The translations under genes and the position numbers were made by a program. Below, piece by piece: positions 32,701 through 45,769 of a stretch of 64,000 nt of DNA (its first letter is position 1; each line of letters opens with the position of its first letter). Origin of the DNA: Stercorarius parasiticus (taxonomy: Eukaryota; Chordata; Aves; Charadriiformes; Stercorariidae); the NCBI GenBank assembly GCA_013396915.1, contig VWZL01002573.1:1924323-1988322 (forward strand), given 5' to 3'. Below the pieces are notes generated by a model, which made no database searches, was not told the origin of the DNA, and worked only from the letters and a program-made list of their open reading frames with translations.

Positions 32701-35700
32701 GGAGTCCAAAGTCATTCATCCAAAATCCAGCAGCAAAACAATGCAGCCAAATTCCAGCAGCTCCTTAAGTCCTTTCCTCTCATTTCACGTGAGATTTAAT
32801 TTCCATTGTCCATCCTTGCAAAACTTGAACAAATTAGCTTTTAATCTCTCCACTCATGCCTTTTCCCATGCCTTCCCACTCCAGATAGTTCCCAACATTC
32901 CTGTCTATGAGCTTCGGCTCCTCTACAAAATTCCTCTTCCTCTCTAGGACCCTGGTGTCTTTTCAGTCTTCTTTCAAGTCATTCCAGAAACAATTGTTTA
33001 ATACAAAAGTCAGTCTTCTAAAAAAAAAAAAAATATAGTCAAAAATTACTTTTTCCTTTTTCCCCTCTCTAGAAAAATCACTGAGCTGACATAACACTTC
33101 ACAGCTTGGTCAATTCCTGCATTATAGCTTATTTCCCTTCCTAAATCTAACTGTTGTCTTTACAGATTGCAAACCACTTCTTTCAGCAGGCAGCTCAAAA
33201 GTATTTTTAAGTAACCTGCAGCACAGGCGGCTGCTGAGACTCTGCAGAGGTTCTAGACCATCTATGTGCAAAGGTGCATGGATGGACTCCGTCCACACAC
33301 TTTCCCTAATGAAATCCTTTAAGGGGCAGAAATAACGAGACATGAGATCATTGCAGGTCATATCAATTCCTTGCTGATGGAAATGCGTCAAGGAGAATAG
33401 TTATTCCAGTATTTCAGTGGTTCCCCCACAGATGCAGAGGAACTCTATGGAGAACATCAGCTTAGATGCAGTGTGCAATCATTTTGATCTGCCAAAAGCA
33501 TTGCTGGAAGAACTTGACTTCCCATCTGCTCAGCAGATAAGACCCACCAAGGTCCCTCCAGTAACGTGCTAGAGCACAGATTTAAAAGGCAGCAGTACAA
33601 AAACGTCCCTTTTCGTTCCTCTCCATCCACCAGCAGAACTAAGGGTAACCTACTTTCTCCCAAGGAGTCCCTATGTTTCAAATGAGCACAAACACACCAG
33701 CAGCTCTCCAGCACAATGACACAGAATACACAGCGCTAACTCACGTACATTATTTGATAACATTTTTGCATCAAATTGCTTTTTCTACCCATCAGCCCAC
33801 GTTTTTTCCTACTCCTCCCAGGATGCCACGGAGTTATTGACATTGACAGAACCAGGTTAACAGAGACTAAAGGAACACTAGAAATTCCTGCCCCTAGCAC
33901 GAGCGATTGAACAATTGCTTTTTTCCTTTTTTTTTGGTAAAAGTTTGCAAGATCTGGACAACAACAGGTTGCAATACAGGTTATTGAAAACCACACTGCA
34001 AACGTGCATAGATTTTTGCCCCCTGACTGGGTCCAGTCTGGACCCCTCTCAAAACGACTTGGCAAATAAGTTATTTTCTTCTGCTGTATAAAAAATGATA
34101 CTGAAAAGGTAAGCTGAAATTACATACCACACCTGTGTAAAAAAAAAAAGAAAAAATTTGAAAAAAAATGCAGTTTCCTCAATTTGTGGCAGAAGTAGCG
34201 AGAGCTACCCTTATCTCAATATTAGTCAAACATATCCTGAAAAAAAAAAAAAAAACAAGAAACTGTCATGTTTTCTAATACTCATCTTAGTATTTTTCAG
34301 AAATTTGAAAGCGATTCATCAGCTTATGGTTACCTCCTGGAAAAAAAATGAATATATATATACCTCTCTCCAACCATTTTCAGCATCTACTACAGACAAG
34401 ACAAAATGTCTATGACTTAGAGAACCTGTCACAAGTTATAAGCATAAATACCGCAATTTTATATCTTCAGGAATAACTTCAAATATGCAGAACAGCCCCT
34501 GGTTTTAATCTTATTTTTTCCCTTAATAATTGACCTACATAAGCAACTAAATCCTTCGTATGTTTTAGTGGCATAATTTAAATTTCTCTTACGCGTATCG
34601 TAGAGTTGTCACTGAAGTCCCTAACCAATCATTATAGAAGACTGAAGACTCGAGCGATGCTTTAGTTGCCGCAGTATTTAGGGGGGGGAAAAAAAAAAAG
34701 GCAGAAGAAAAAAAATCAAGAAATGAACAACCTGGTGGAGATTTCAATCCATTAGCAGCATTGAGCTTGCCAGTTCTTTACTGCAGCATTTGACAAGGCT
34801 CTGAGCCAGAGATTAAGGCACGTCTCCTGAGGAAGGAAAAGAACAGGAGCTTCCACACTTCATTAAGGATATGTTTTATTTGCAAACTGCCAACCCACAG
34901 AGTGGCACTGACTTTTGGGTCATGGAAAAGGTTGCAGTTGTGCACTTGAACCGTGCCAAGCTGAGTTGGATAATACCCTTAAAAAAGCAAATCAAAGAAA
35001 AATGATAAGAAAAATAAGGAAATCCACGATTGCAAACCACCTAAAATAGGACTTGAAATGTAGCTTATGCTCCAGTTAGGTTTTTCCTCCTCAAAAACCG
35101 TACTAAAGCAGGACAAGTGCCCAAAACAACAGGGAGCAGTTAGCTACAAAATGCATATTCATGCTGTATTTTTTCATAATTTAAACACACATTCTCGTAT
35201 TTATTTCACATTGATTGCTTTAAAATGTTAATATCCCTATAGAGTTGGGCCTTATCATTACTTGATCCTTTGCCAAAGGCTGTACTAGCATTCCACGACT
35301 GTATACATTTTTTTACTAAGCTATCGTTGCTTTTTCCTGGCTTGTTTTTTCAAAATCCAAATAGAAATGCATAGCTTATATCATTTAAAGTCTAAATCAT
35401 AAATCACTCATCATAAAGGGCCAATTCTTGGAAACTTTATTTGGTATTTGCACTGGCAATTTCCCAATCATTTTCAAATGGAGCTGTATTCGAGTAAAGA
35501 CACGGATGCCAGTAAAGGTAAATTTTCTCCATTCCAGGAAAAAGAGCTTTAACAATAATGTTCTGTGTTAGGTCCCAGATCCTCTTTACACTGACATCAA
35601 CAGGATAGTTTGCAGTGAAGGACGTTCAATGGTTAAAGGTAAGAAAAATAAAAAAGCGCCTGTAGGACCATTACTGGGAAACTTGCCTAAGAATAGGTAA

Positions 35701-36296
35701 ATTATACTGTTGCAACATACATGACGTATTTTTTTTGGTTTTGAATACGCGTTTATGTGCTAACAGTGATCATCAACAGAGCTTTGAGTTGCTCAGCCTG
35801 TGCACCCAGTTGGTACGGTTGCAAGCACCACTACAGCTATTGCCGCCCCGTGCCATCTCTTGTAAGAGATTTCCACATGCTCAGAAGCTACAGGAAGAAA
35901 AGAGTAAAAAAATTACAATGTCTTTTCATTGCTTTGGCATATCCCCTCGTTTTATAAGGAAACAGATGGGGGCAGGAGTTAGATCTGGAAGAGTCTGGAT
36001 TTGAGCAGTGGCTTTGATGGCAGAGCTGAAGGCCAACAACGGATGCTGATACTAACCTACAACTCCCCCAGCACCATTCGCCCCAGTTGGCAGCCCCCCG
36101 TGCACCCCAGTGCAAGGGTGGGGGTCTCTGGGCACGGCCAGAGTCTTTCTGCAGCCCCTTTGGGTGGGCCAGGTGTAGAAAGTGATGCTGGCAGACATGA
36201 AGGTGCAACTTTGCCAAGATCTAAGCTTAGGGCTATCTATCATCTTCCATACCTAAAGCAAAGCAAAGCAATTACAATTCTTTTTTTATTCTGTAG
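23702..36296. other. Long unique non-coding region
   Basis: About 12.6 kb without a recognisable gene, CR1 copy or RNA gene. Several parts look like conserved non-coding DNA by composition (for example 25480-25640, 27480-27900 and 28140-28700), though conservation cannot be seen here. T-rich simple sequence lies at 31681-31741, and A-rich runs are at 30254, 33020, 34138 and 34240. ORFs of about 110-126 residues at 27497-27877 and 29373-29732 show no family features. A donor-like ATG/GTAAGTGG is at 31493, without a convincing exon. Confidence 0.45.
31681..31741. repeat. T-rich / GTT simple repeat
   Basis: Long T runs interrupted by four consecutive GTT-type units and GG pairs. Low-complexity sequence. 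Confidence 0.85.
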
Positions 36297-36400
36297 CTGA
36301 ACTAAAATCATTTATGGACAGAGAACGCTCCTGCTGTGTCCTCTGCTTTTCTTCATTACCTACAAAAATATGAACTCAATAAACTACTGATACACAGAGA
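36297..36400 (+). ncRNA. Possible terminal exon with AATAAA
   Basis: A very strong acceptor (CTTTTTTTATTCTGTAG) precedes base 36297, and AATAAA lies 80 bases on at 36378-36383. This is a terminal-exon-like arrangement. No coding frame of note is present and no GT-rich downstream element is obvious. Acceptors of this quality occur often in T-rich DNA, so this is only a weak candidate. Confidence 0.13.
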
Positions 36401-36474
36401 AGTAAGAATTTTTAAAATACCGCAAGCCCAATCACCTCAGTAGAATTTCTCTTTCTCTTTTTTAATGCACAGAT

Positions 36475-36555
36475 CTCATAGCATTCAGTTTTATTTCACA
36501 TGTCCATGCATGAAGACCTCATAATATTCAGTTTATTTCATAGATCCATGTACAG
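36475..36555. repeat. Imperfect tandem duplication, 43-base unit
   Basis: Bases 36475-36517 (starting CTCATAGCATTCAGTTTTAT) are repeated from 36518 (CTCATAATATTCAGTTTATT), with a few substitutions and a one-base gap. It is a local duplication in otherwise unique DNA, diverged enough to be old. Confidence 0.85.
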
Positions 36556-36556
36556 T

Positions 36557-38588
36557 TCTATTGACCAGGACAGAGCGGTTGTTCTTCCCCTGATGAACTT
36601 CCTGATCTTCCCCATTTCACAACCCTAATGAGAATTTCAAATAGGACTGGCACTTTCAGTATAACCCAAAACGGCAAGATATCATAACAACCATAACTGG
36701 CAACAAAAGCAGCTCCCCGGCTCAGACTAGGTAAAAATTTTGGTAAGTATCTTTAATGAGATCGATGGAAGATTTGCTTTGCTCCATTCCCAGAACCACT
36801 TCCCCTCTCCTCCCTCTTACAGTTATGCAGAGAAGGGACTCAACAGCTGTAAGGAATATATATATATATTTTTTTTTTTTTGTCTTCTCCGCTCAGGATA
36901 ACCAAATTTCTGACCTTTGGAGGAACAGTTAAATTATTTGCAAAGCCGAGATGAAGGCTTGGATGCGATTCAAGCATCATGAATAAAATTATCAGCCAAA
37001 ATAGAGCATTCATCCAGAGGAGAAACATGGCATCTCCTCTTAGCCTTATGAGTTGAGAGGGAATCAGTGATTGGGAAAACCACCAAAAACGTATGAGAGG
37101 GAACTTTTGAACTGTTGGCCAACTTTGCTTTGCTCCTATAAATTTTCTTCACTTGCCATGTTCCTTTTGCAAGAAAAAAAAAAAAAAAGGCAAAAAAATC
37201 CAAACCTATAAACATTAGTTAGCTTTGTGGTGAGGTATTTGTCTGCCAACCTGAGGTTAGAAGCAGAGCTGAGATCCCAAGAGTTAGGCTTTGTATTATA
37301 GTATTGTATTTTTGATGCGGTAGTTAAGAGTCAATTACTGTTTCCATTATAAACCCTGTCTTCCAAGGGTTTATACCTCAACCATTTTCATTTCCATCAT
37401 GCTGAACTTGGCATACAAGTGGTATGGATACACAATTTTTAAATAGACTAAATGAGGTTGGCCCATTTTTAGATACAGAGTAGTCAGAAACTGTCGGTTG
37501 GGTTTGATTTTTACTCTTTGTATTTCACAAACTACACTATAGTTTAATTTTTAAAACTAGATTACTTCAGAGAATTAGTCTCTGTGGTTGGGTCTGATAC
37601 CTCTTATCACTTCTAAGGAGAACTTAATTGCATTTTTTTTTAAATACGAAAGCCTGTTGACAATATTCTCCATTTAAGAGCTGATTTTCTACATGTGATT
37701 TCAGACGCTAAGGCTCCCAAAGCCATACATCCCAACAGACACTGGTGCATATCAAGCCACTTATGGCTCAAAACTGGATTTTATCTGAGTAACTTACCTC
37801 ATTTTGGAAAACTGGGGGCGATGCACCAATTCAGAGGTCAGCATCTTCAGCAATAATCTTTCCAATGACTCCAGAAAGCTTTGGACCTGACAGACTCAGA
37901 AGAATTGTCTCACTGTTTTCCCCACCAATGACTCAAGGCTGACTGCGCAACATGGGGCAGAGGGAGGGCTGTCTCACAGGCCAGGTGAAACCCAGAACAG
38001 AGTGAACCCTTGATAAAGACTAAAATCCAGATGGCCACTGGCTGTCGGAGCCCTCCATCTGGGGCTGCGTGTCACTCGGTAATTGCACACAGCAGATGCT
38101 AATTGCTTAAAAGCTACTTCAGTCTTAGAAAACTCACTTTGTCAAGGCCACAATGAATATTTTCTTTGACTTCAATTTCCATGCATTCCTTCCACCTGAA
38201 TTTCCTGCATTTTTTCCTGTTAATTGAAGATAGCTAAAATCACAGGGCAGTGACACAAAAGTTTCACAATTTGGCTTTACCACTGTTAGACTGACTCACA
38301 TTCAGTTCATCCCTGCGAACGTCTGCTTCTGAAGAAAAGGTTTGTTTCCTCTGAAGTACAAAGGACTCAAGGTTAATTTTGACTAGAAAGGTTTCCGATG
38401 TTTTTCCCCTACAGAACTGCTCTGTAGTCTAGAAGCAAAGCAGAGCCAGCTCCCTACTTTTTAAGGTGACCAGTGACACCCTGAACTTCTAAAACACCAT
38501 CCCATTGGTATCTCAAACCTTTTTTTTACAAATCACTCTTAGACTACCCCAGTAAGATATGCAAGTTTGATTGTACTAATTTTACTCC
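36557..38588. other. Unique AT-rich non-coding DNA
   Basis: No gene is recognised. A TA repeat running into a T run lies at 36856-36881, and an A run is at 37172-37187. Confidence 0.45.
36856..36881. repeat. TA repeat joined to T run
   Basis: About seven AT dinucleotides run directly into eleven or more T bases. Confidence 0.8.
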
Positions 38589-38705
38589 TTGGGAAAACGA
38601 ATCACAGCAAAGCTGTGACTCACCCAAAATCACCCAGAGGATCAGGGTCAGAGATAGGAAGGGAACAAACATCCCAGTTCCCACCACCATGGTCCAGGCT
38701 TTCAG
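38589..38705 (-). mobile_element. MIR-type SINE
   Basis: On the plus strand the sequence reads as the reverse complement of the amniote MIR SINE: GGGAAAACGAATCACAGCAA, then GTGACTCACCCAAAATCACC, then CAGAGATAGGAAGGGAACAA. These align with the familiar 'ggggaaactgaggcacag', 'gtgacttgcccaaggtcacac' and 'cagagccaggaatagaaccc' blocks in the right order and spacing. It is a recognisable but diverged, ancient copy. Confidence 0.65.
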
Positions 38706-38904
38706 CGGCTTGCTTTCCCAACACAGAAACTGAGAAGAAAGCTATTAGGTTCTAATCCAAACTTTGCTGATGGTGATAGATTCCAGTAAGTTTTAGGTTA
38801 AAACTTTATTTCTCATTTCTTCTGGAGGGAGAGATACATGAATCTAGTCTAATGTATGTAACATCAGCCAACATTACCACCTCTCCACGTATCCCGCATC
38901 GCAG

Positions 38905-38940
38905 CAAGGCGAGATACCAAACCAAGGCGAGAAACCAAGC
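38905..38940. repeat. Tandem duplication, 18-base unit
   Basis: CAAGGCGAGATACCAAAC is followed directly by CAAGGCGAGAAACCAAGC, two mismatches in 18. It is a small local duplication. Confidence 0.85.
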
Positions 38941-41696
38941 TTCGTTGCCGCTACTGTTTGCATCGCATTGTTAGGTTGATGCAATTTTTCTCATGCATAA
39001 TAGATAGGGCATATTACAGGGGTGAAACGCGTGGTATTGGGTTACCATCTTCCCTTTCGCTGTCTATGTGCCATCACCGTAGGCTGTATGCTCTGAGAGT
39101 GCATGCTCAGATCATGTTTTTGTGAACACTGACAAGAGCAACTTTCTTGAAAGCTATCAATGCCATCCTCATTATCCTTTATGGGCTGTGCAGAAAATGT
39201 CTCCACTATTAGACATTTAACTGGAGTGCAGCAGAATGGTTTTCCTGGCCCCCTCCAGTTCTTCGGGTAAAAGCTCTGTTCATAATCAGTTTCTGCTTTT
39301 TTTAATGACCCTCAAGAGGTCCCTTCTGGTACACTTCAGTTCCCTTTCTAGTGTCCCATTGATTTTACAGACTTTAGGAACTTGCTCTTAACCTTCTGCT
39401 TTTTTCCTGGATCACTGCTGAATGATTAGGCACTATACAGCCTTTTGTTACCCAGTACACTGAGAGTGATATCTGGAGAATTAAAACACCAGTTACAATA
39501 ACATTTGCTAGAGAAAGAGATTGCTCTTCTCTCAGGGCTATTCACCCTATTTATGTGCATGATTTTCTCGGAGAACAAGAATGACTTCAGATTCATAGGA
39601 AAAAAAATACGGACCTATCTGTTGAATACGAGACTGAAATACACTCAAGAGCCTACGTTTGTGCCATGAATTTTAGCAGCAGAAGTGGAAGCATTTAGTG
39701 TTGGGAAAGGGCGGGACAGAGCCTGGAAGATGGTGGGCAGCATGTAAGAATATAAAATAGAGAATAGAAAAAAAGAATTTTAAAGAATTTTCCAACTAAA
39801 GTGTTTCCAGTTATCTGATTTGATTCACATGGAGCCACATCAGTGCCAAAAAATACATGCTTGTTGGGTTGGGTTTTTTTTGAAGTCTGAGAAGTAATAC
39901 CTCTTAAGACATGCCAGGTAAATTCAACCAGAAGGATGCTTGGTGCAAGGACATCCTCCTAACCATGGTACAGCAGTGTCACAGGCTGTAATTAAATGTG
40001 CCGTTCCCCCCCAATGACTCTGATCTTTCTCAGATGCTCTCATTTCACCAGCATCCTGCAGCAGGAAGCACTGATCTTCCCTATGCGACCGTAGGACTTT
40101 TTCCTTCCTTATGTCCTCCCCAAGTACCATATCAAACTTTCTAAAGCTAGATTATTTCCTTGAAAAAAAGATAAAGGACAGAGCGCTCCAGTATCATTCC
40201 TGCAAACCACCCTCCCAAATTTTCCCAGGAGGGAGAGGTTCAGGCAACTCCATTTGCATCAACACATTGGAACCAGCACTCGGAGGCGGTTGCAGCCCAA
40301 TTACCTCCCGCCCTCCCCTCCTCGCTGCCTAGCTGAAAGATGCTGGGGGGTAAAAAAAAAAAAAACAAGAAACAACCTTAAAACCAGAAAAAGAAATTGC
40401 ATCCTTCTTGTTGTTGTTGTTGAGACGGCAGCTGAAAAGGAATCATTATAAAGAGGTTGATGCTTTCGGGGGGAGGCAGAGGACTCACCCGAATGATCCT
40501 AGTTAAGGGCCTTAACAGAGAGATGGCTTAACGTCTCTTTGAAACTGGTGAATCTCCCTGCTTGGCTGAGTTTGAATCGCGTGTTCCTGCAGTAACATTT
40601 CACAAATAGGGATACCCCTCCTTTTAAAAAAAAAAACCAAAAAAAACCCCAAACTCTTCACTCCCAAAATAGCAACACAATTTAGCAGTATTTTGTATCA
40701 AGACAATTACATTGTAGTATTATTGTAGTCTTAGTACCTCATTAAAACAAAAAAATGTTAAATCCTTGTTTTGTTGAACACAAGAGATGAATAGTAAATA
40801 TTGATTTAGAATGAATGCAAACATTTCCCTAGGAGTGGATAATTACAGCCTTTCTATGCAAAACACTTATATTTGAAGAAGCACTTCACTTACTTTGCCA
40901 TGTGGTATACATTCTTTAGTACATTTTAAATTATACGTTGTCCTGGACAGTGTCTGCTCTATAATTTCTTGTGTCTCTACACCAGAGTCAGTATGTAATT
41001 TTAAACTGCAAACTTTCTGCCAACTAGAAGGGGAGAACAGGCTTAACTCTTTCCCTTAACTGGGCTCAGAAATCAATTCAGACTGCACACACAGTCATAA
41101 GAGCAGTGAGCTCAGTGCTCGAGCAGCAAGGAACGAGTTTGGTCTAGCTGGAATTTAACAAAGATGCTGCTCCCAGCAGTCCTTATTTTCACACGGCATT
41201 TTCTGGTTACGTACGAGGCTTGATGTGCTCTAATTTCTGGCCAGAGCTCAAGGAGTCCAAAAAGTTTGAACAAAAACTTTACGTCCAGAGAATTCACAAA
41301 TGAACTGAACGTTTGAAAGAGCGCGGCTAGGACGAGAGCGTTCAAACGCGTATTTGAATGAAATAATTTATTCTACTTATTTTGGCATTGAGATGTGTAG
41401 ATCATTTGCAGGCTGACATGGGACGTACTCGGCTCTTTCCAAGGAGGGTCAGGAATGCCTATGGTGCTTCACGAAAGGAGGGGGATGGAGTTTATGCTCC
41501 AAAACCTGTAGCCCTTGTCAGGCATTTTAAACTGTGTAGGTTTATTAGGTTGCAAAACTGGGACATAAATTCATACACAACTTAATCAGGCTACGTGAAT
41601 GTGAAGACAATATGCCCCTGCAGTAACTTGAGAGATTAATCCAAACGACTTGTGAGTTTTGTTATCTTATACAACCACAAGCACCCTTACTGCATG

Positions 41697-41750
41697 TATT
41701 TCATGGGCCAAGTTTTGCAAACCTGGGACCTTGCACCTAAATTAGTTTAT
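41697..41750. repeat. Ancient amniote repeat fragment
   Basis: GGGCCAAGTTTTGCAAACCT and the following TTGCACCTAAATT resemble the widespread amniote repeat pattern 'gggccagattttcaaa...ggcacctaaat'. It is heavily diverged. Confidence 0.3.
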
Positions 41751-44152
41751 TTCCATAAATATTTACCTCATCATCTCTTCGTCCCCGAAACAGGGAAAAG
41801 CCTAAGCGGATATTTAAACTCATTCTAGTTTCAGCGCCATTTAAAGATGCACTTACAGCCCCTTGACACATCATACAAGGAGAGGCTTGTGTGTTTTGCT
41901 GGCTGCAGAACCTTTAGGCCCCATGGAAGATTACTGGCTGTGGTTAATTCGTTGCAGTAACGAGCCTTGCAATGGTACTCAAAGGAAGAGCAAACAGGAG
42001 CTGAATGTGATTCCAGACATTGACCACAAATTGCATCGACTAACCCAGCACTGAATAAAATCCCAGCGCCGGTAGGAAGCTGTTACACGTGCCATGTATT
42101 CTGATTATCGTCAATGTTTTGTTGTAAAACATACAAAAGTCTGTTTCAACAGGTCTTACACCCACACACACATGCACTGGCACACTCGTGTTCGCTCACA
42201 AAGCAGATCCCAGTGTCATTCCTGCTGGATTTTTAGGCTGGGAATATATTGAGTATCTACTACTGTACACTAGAGTCAAGCAGAGGTTTAAGGAAAAGTC
42301 GTTGTATTAGGGGATAGGTGGAAGGATAGCGGGGGGGAAGAAACTAGATAAGTTCAAAAGAAAATTACAGTTTCAAAAGAATTTCCTGGGAAGGGAAAAA
42401 AGGGAGAATGAAAAAAAAAAAAAAAGCATATCAGAATATAGCAAGTGCTAACCAAAGAAGCAAAAAGATTGCTGGGAGGAGCAATCAAGTGTTGATGCCC
42501 CATATTTTCTCCACGATATTTCTCCCGAGCCCCACCCTTCACCCACCACCAAACCCTTTCCAGGCAGAGGTTTTATTCGGCAGCTGATTGTATGGAGATA
42601 CATTTCCCTAACGTGCGTTTCCTAAGGCACAGCCTTGTACTTCCAGAGGAGCTTAGCAGAGCGTTAAGGCAGGAGACTTCAATCCTGTGGGCAAAGTTAT
42701 GTGTCTACAAGGAAAATATTCAACCTCCCCACTTGGCACCTACCCCTGTGCTATTTGGAGGTAGCCACATCTCTACAGTGGCACCCAGGATAAGTCCTGC
42801 CCAGAGCGACTGAAGAAACCTTCCACTGGCATTTACTTGCTTTAAAATTAGCTCTTCCCCTTGCCCCCTATTCCAAGGATTTGCATAACCATAGGGGAAA
42901 AGACGACAACGAGATAAAAATAAATTTGGCCGCCGCAGATCCAAAAAATCAAGGGGAAAGTGTCAGGGCAGTGTTTTGCTTTGGGTTTTAGTGGAGACAA
43001 AATAACTGAAACTACTAGGAAAGATAACGTATGACTAAGAAAATTCCCTGAGCAATCAGAGGATGTGTTCTCAGCTTTTTTACATTTTAGTTTTATTTTC
43101 TCACAGCAATGAACTAGGATGAGATTGGAGTCCCATGACCAAGCTGGCGCAGTCAGCACACCCTACCTGGATAATCACGGATTGTAAATCATCATTTTTT
43201 AAGAATTTAACTTTTCCGCTTCCAACATAATCAAACGTAGTGGTGAGGGGGCCACTCATCATGACAAAAAATATACTTCAGATTCTTTCTTGAAGTGCCA
43301 ACCCCAATAAGTTCTCCGAGTGAAATTAAATGCATGTTCTTCTTCCAAACCACAGTTTCCCCCTGGGATGGACGAATCTCAAGTGGGGGCTGAAAGGCCA
43401 GTTGTACCACAGCCCAGGGTTACACCCATTTTTGCAGTTTTTTTTAACTACTGCATGTAGTATAAATTGTATTCCAGCCCACTCAGTGACTGTGCTTTCC
43501 AGCATTGGTAATAAAAAAAGATGTCTTCATAGTTTCCACATTCCAGCGCTAACGAGTGGGCCAGTCCATATCTTCCCTCGGTTTCTCACAGTTTTGTGTT
43601 TGTTTGCTTTAAAGGCTTCTCCACGAAGCTAAGGGCAGAAAAAAGAGAAAGATCTGGTGTGTGGTGTAAGTGACGGTTGGTGCCGAGTCTGAGAACAGCA
43701 ACAAAGAGTCATTTTAGAGTAGAAATTAAAGTGGAAAAGACCTATTAGTCCACGCAATTCATCTCCCTGCCAACGCGAGGTTGCTCTGCCGAGGGATGCT
43801 TTATCACAGGCTCAGCGCTGAGCTCTCTGCTCCTGCCACCAGAGCACTGCCACCCCAAAATCACGCCATTTGAGTGCAAAACACAGCCCTTGACACCCCA
43901 ACACTGCAAATCCTCAAGGAGAATGCTTCACCTCCTTGAAGCTAGCCCGGGGACCAGGGACCGAACATCTCTAGTCCACATACTGCTGGGAGGACTCTAC
44001 TCTGACCTGTCCTCCAGCGAAGGCGGCAGCCATGGTGCCAACCACTGCCCCACCGGCCAAAGCAAACATCACACCATGCAAATTTATAACAAAAAGCGGA
44101 GCAGAGGCCAAACACAATGCCCTCCTGGGGGGACTAAGTGTGGAGACAAGAC

Positions 44153-44176
44153 TTTTTTTTTTTTTTTTTTTTTTTT
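44153..44176. repeat. T24 homopolymer
   Basis: 24 consecutive T bases followed by C-interrupted T runs. This is a likely site of assembly length error. Confidence 0.95.
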
Positions 44177-44685
44177 CTTCTTTTTTTCCTTCTTCTTGGA
44201 AGGGAAGAGGAAAGGTTTCTTGGCTTCTCACCATGAAATATATCGTGCTGGCAAGGAAGAGGGAGCAAATCTAAGCACTGGCTTCAGCAGATATCGATCT
44301 CTGCGCGCACTGAAGTGGATGGTGACCTTTGGCAACCTCGCCCCCAGCCAGAGAGCAGGGTCAGGGAAGATTGTCTGAGATGGAAAGAGCCATTTTAGTC
44401 ACTTTTTAGCCTTGCAGTCCCTCTCAGGGTATGAAATCCTGGAGAACATAACGTTCTGGCAACACAGGAGAGCAAGCAAAAGGGAAGCGAGTGCTGCAGC
44501 AGGGTGGGCAAATTGGAAGGAAGGGGTGGAGTGGGGTCAAGTTTTCCCATCCCAGTTCCCAGATCATCTCCAGAAGGCTGATGGTATAGAAGCGAGCTAG
44601 AAAGGGTGAAGTCCTTTGCCTGTGGCATGAGTCAGATGTAGAGGCAGAAGAAAACAGTGGAAGCACAAACAGGCTCACGCTATTT

Positions 44686-44715
<30 letters not shown>
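44686..44715. repeat. A-rich tract
   Basis: About 30 A bases with a single G interruption. Confidence 0.9.
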
Positions 44716-44716
<1 letters not shown>

Positions 44717-44749
44717 AGTAATTTCATGCTTTAACAATACTGGCAGTCA

Positions 44750-45769
44750 GGAAAGATGCCTTTTCTGAAAGCTATCGTGTGTTTAGGACTCCAGTATTCC
44801 CCTCCAGACACATCCATCCTGCATTCACAGGACTGATGGCCAACGCATTCACGGCTAACCCGGCGCATTCCTGGTCTCCGGGACCCACTCTGCGTGTGCA
44901 GAAGGACCTTTCACAATGCAGACAGTTGATCTGCACACACTGCGGGCTTTGTCCAGGACTTCTCGATGTCAGGCATCCAAACTAGAGCTGCTGAAGTCCG
45001 GAAACAGCCCAGACAAATAGCCAAAACACCATTTCTCTGTATGTAGAATATTTTCAAGCAGAATAAGTGAACTTGGATTATCCCGGTTCTGCACGGGAAC
45101 AACCTTAAAAGTCCGCAACGAGAGCATAGGGACCCAGCAGACAGGCCAGCTAGGGAACAAGTCCTCTGTATCAAATGATAATCAAGGGTAGAAGAAACAA
45201 ATCTGAATTTCCTAAGCGCAGAGAACACTCGCAGGGCTGGTGGAGACCGTACTTCCCATACGAAAGTGTTAACAAGCAGTGAAAGAACTGAAGCGCATCT
45301 AATTAAAAATGCATACCAAGGCATAAAGACAGAGTATAAGAGTAAACAAATGGCAGAGACCAGATTTGTTTGCAATAAATGAAGAGGAAAACACCACACA
45401 ATGCAAACTCATCCAGCACGGAGGATACGGAGGGAGGCGAGCAGGCGAAGGCACCACTCCGCAAAACCTCCCCAAAGAAAGTACGAGGCAAGCGAAAAGT
45501 AGGCGCCGTGGCCAAGCAGAGACGGGCAGGACAAAGGAGTGGAAGTGGTGCAGGGATACGGTCCTTGGTGGGAACATTTGCCGTCTCAAAACAGGTACCG
45601 CATGGCAATATGGCTAGACCAAAAGAGGCTGCCAAGCGGAGCTCCAGCTCAGCATACAAACAGGCCACCGTGGGACACAAAACAAAACAAAGCCTTCTGG
45701 GGAAAAAGAAAAAAAAAAAAAAAAAAAAAGGGGAAAAAAAAAAAAAAAAAAAAGGGAGAAAAAAAAAAA
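44750..45769. other. CpG-rich unassigned segment ending in a long A tract
   Basis: About 1 kb of sequence with clearly more CpG than its neighbours. The densest part is 45420-45600, with roughly a dozen CpGs in 180 bases by eye. It ends in the interrupted A tract at 45703-45769. The longest frame is 162 codons on the minus strand (44911-45399), with no family resemblance. A 3' A tract after unique sequence is what a retrocopy leaves, but I cannot identify a parent gene, and the tract contains GGGG and GGGAG interruptions. It could also be an old CpG island or an unrecognised repeat. Confidence 0.3.
45703..45769. repeat. Interrupted poly-A tract
   Basis: About 65 bases of A runs separated by single G, GGGG and GGGAG interruptions. 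Lysine-rich ORFs across it are artefacts. Confidence 0.95.

Larger units (their letters stand above)
38722..44152. other. Unique non-coding DNA
   Basis: No gene is recognised. An 18-base tandem duplication is at 38905-38940, a GTT-type run at 40409-40423, A-rich runs at 40351 and 40626, and an ancient repeat fragment at 41697-41750. ORFs of up to about 100 residues lack coding features. Confidence 0.45.

Noticed and set aside
43890..44378. 162-codon plus-strand ORF
   Set aside because: It reads through the T24 run as a phenylalanine stretch, with no recognisable domain on either side.
44911..45399. 162-codon minus-strand ORF, tied for the longest in the window
   Set aside because: No domain, motif or family resemblance. 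Long frames are expected in GC-richer DNA, and no splice or promoter signals support it.
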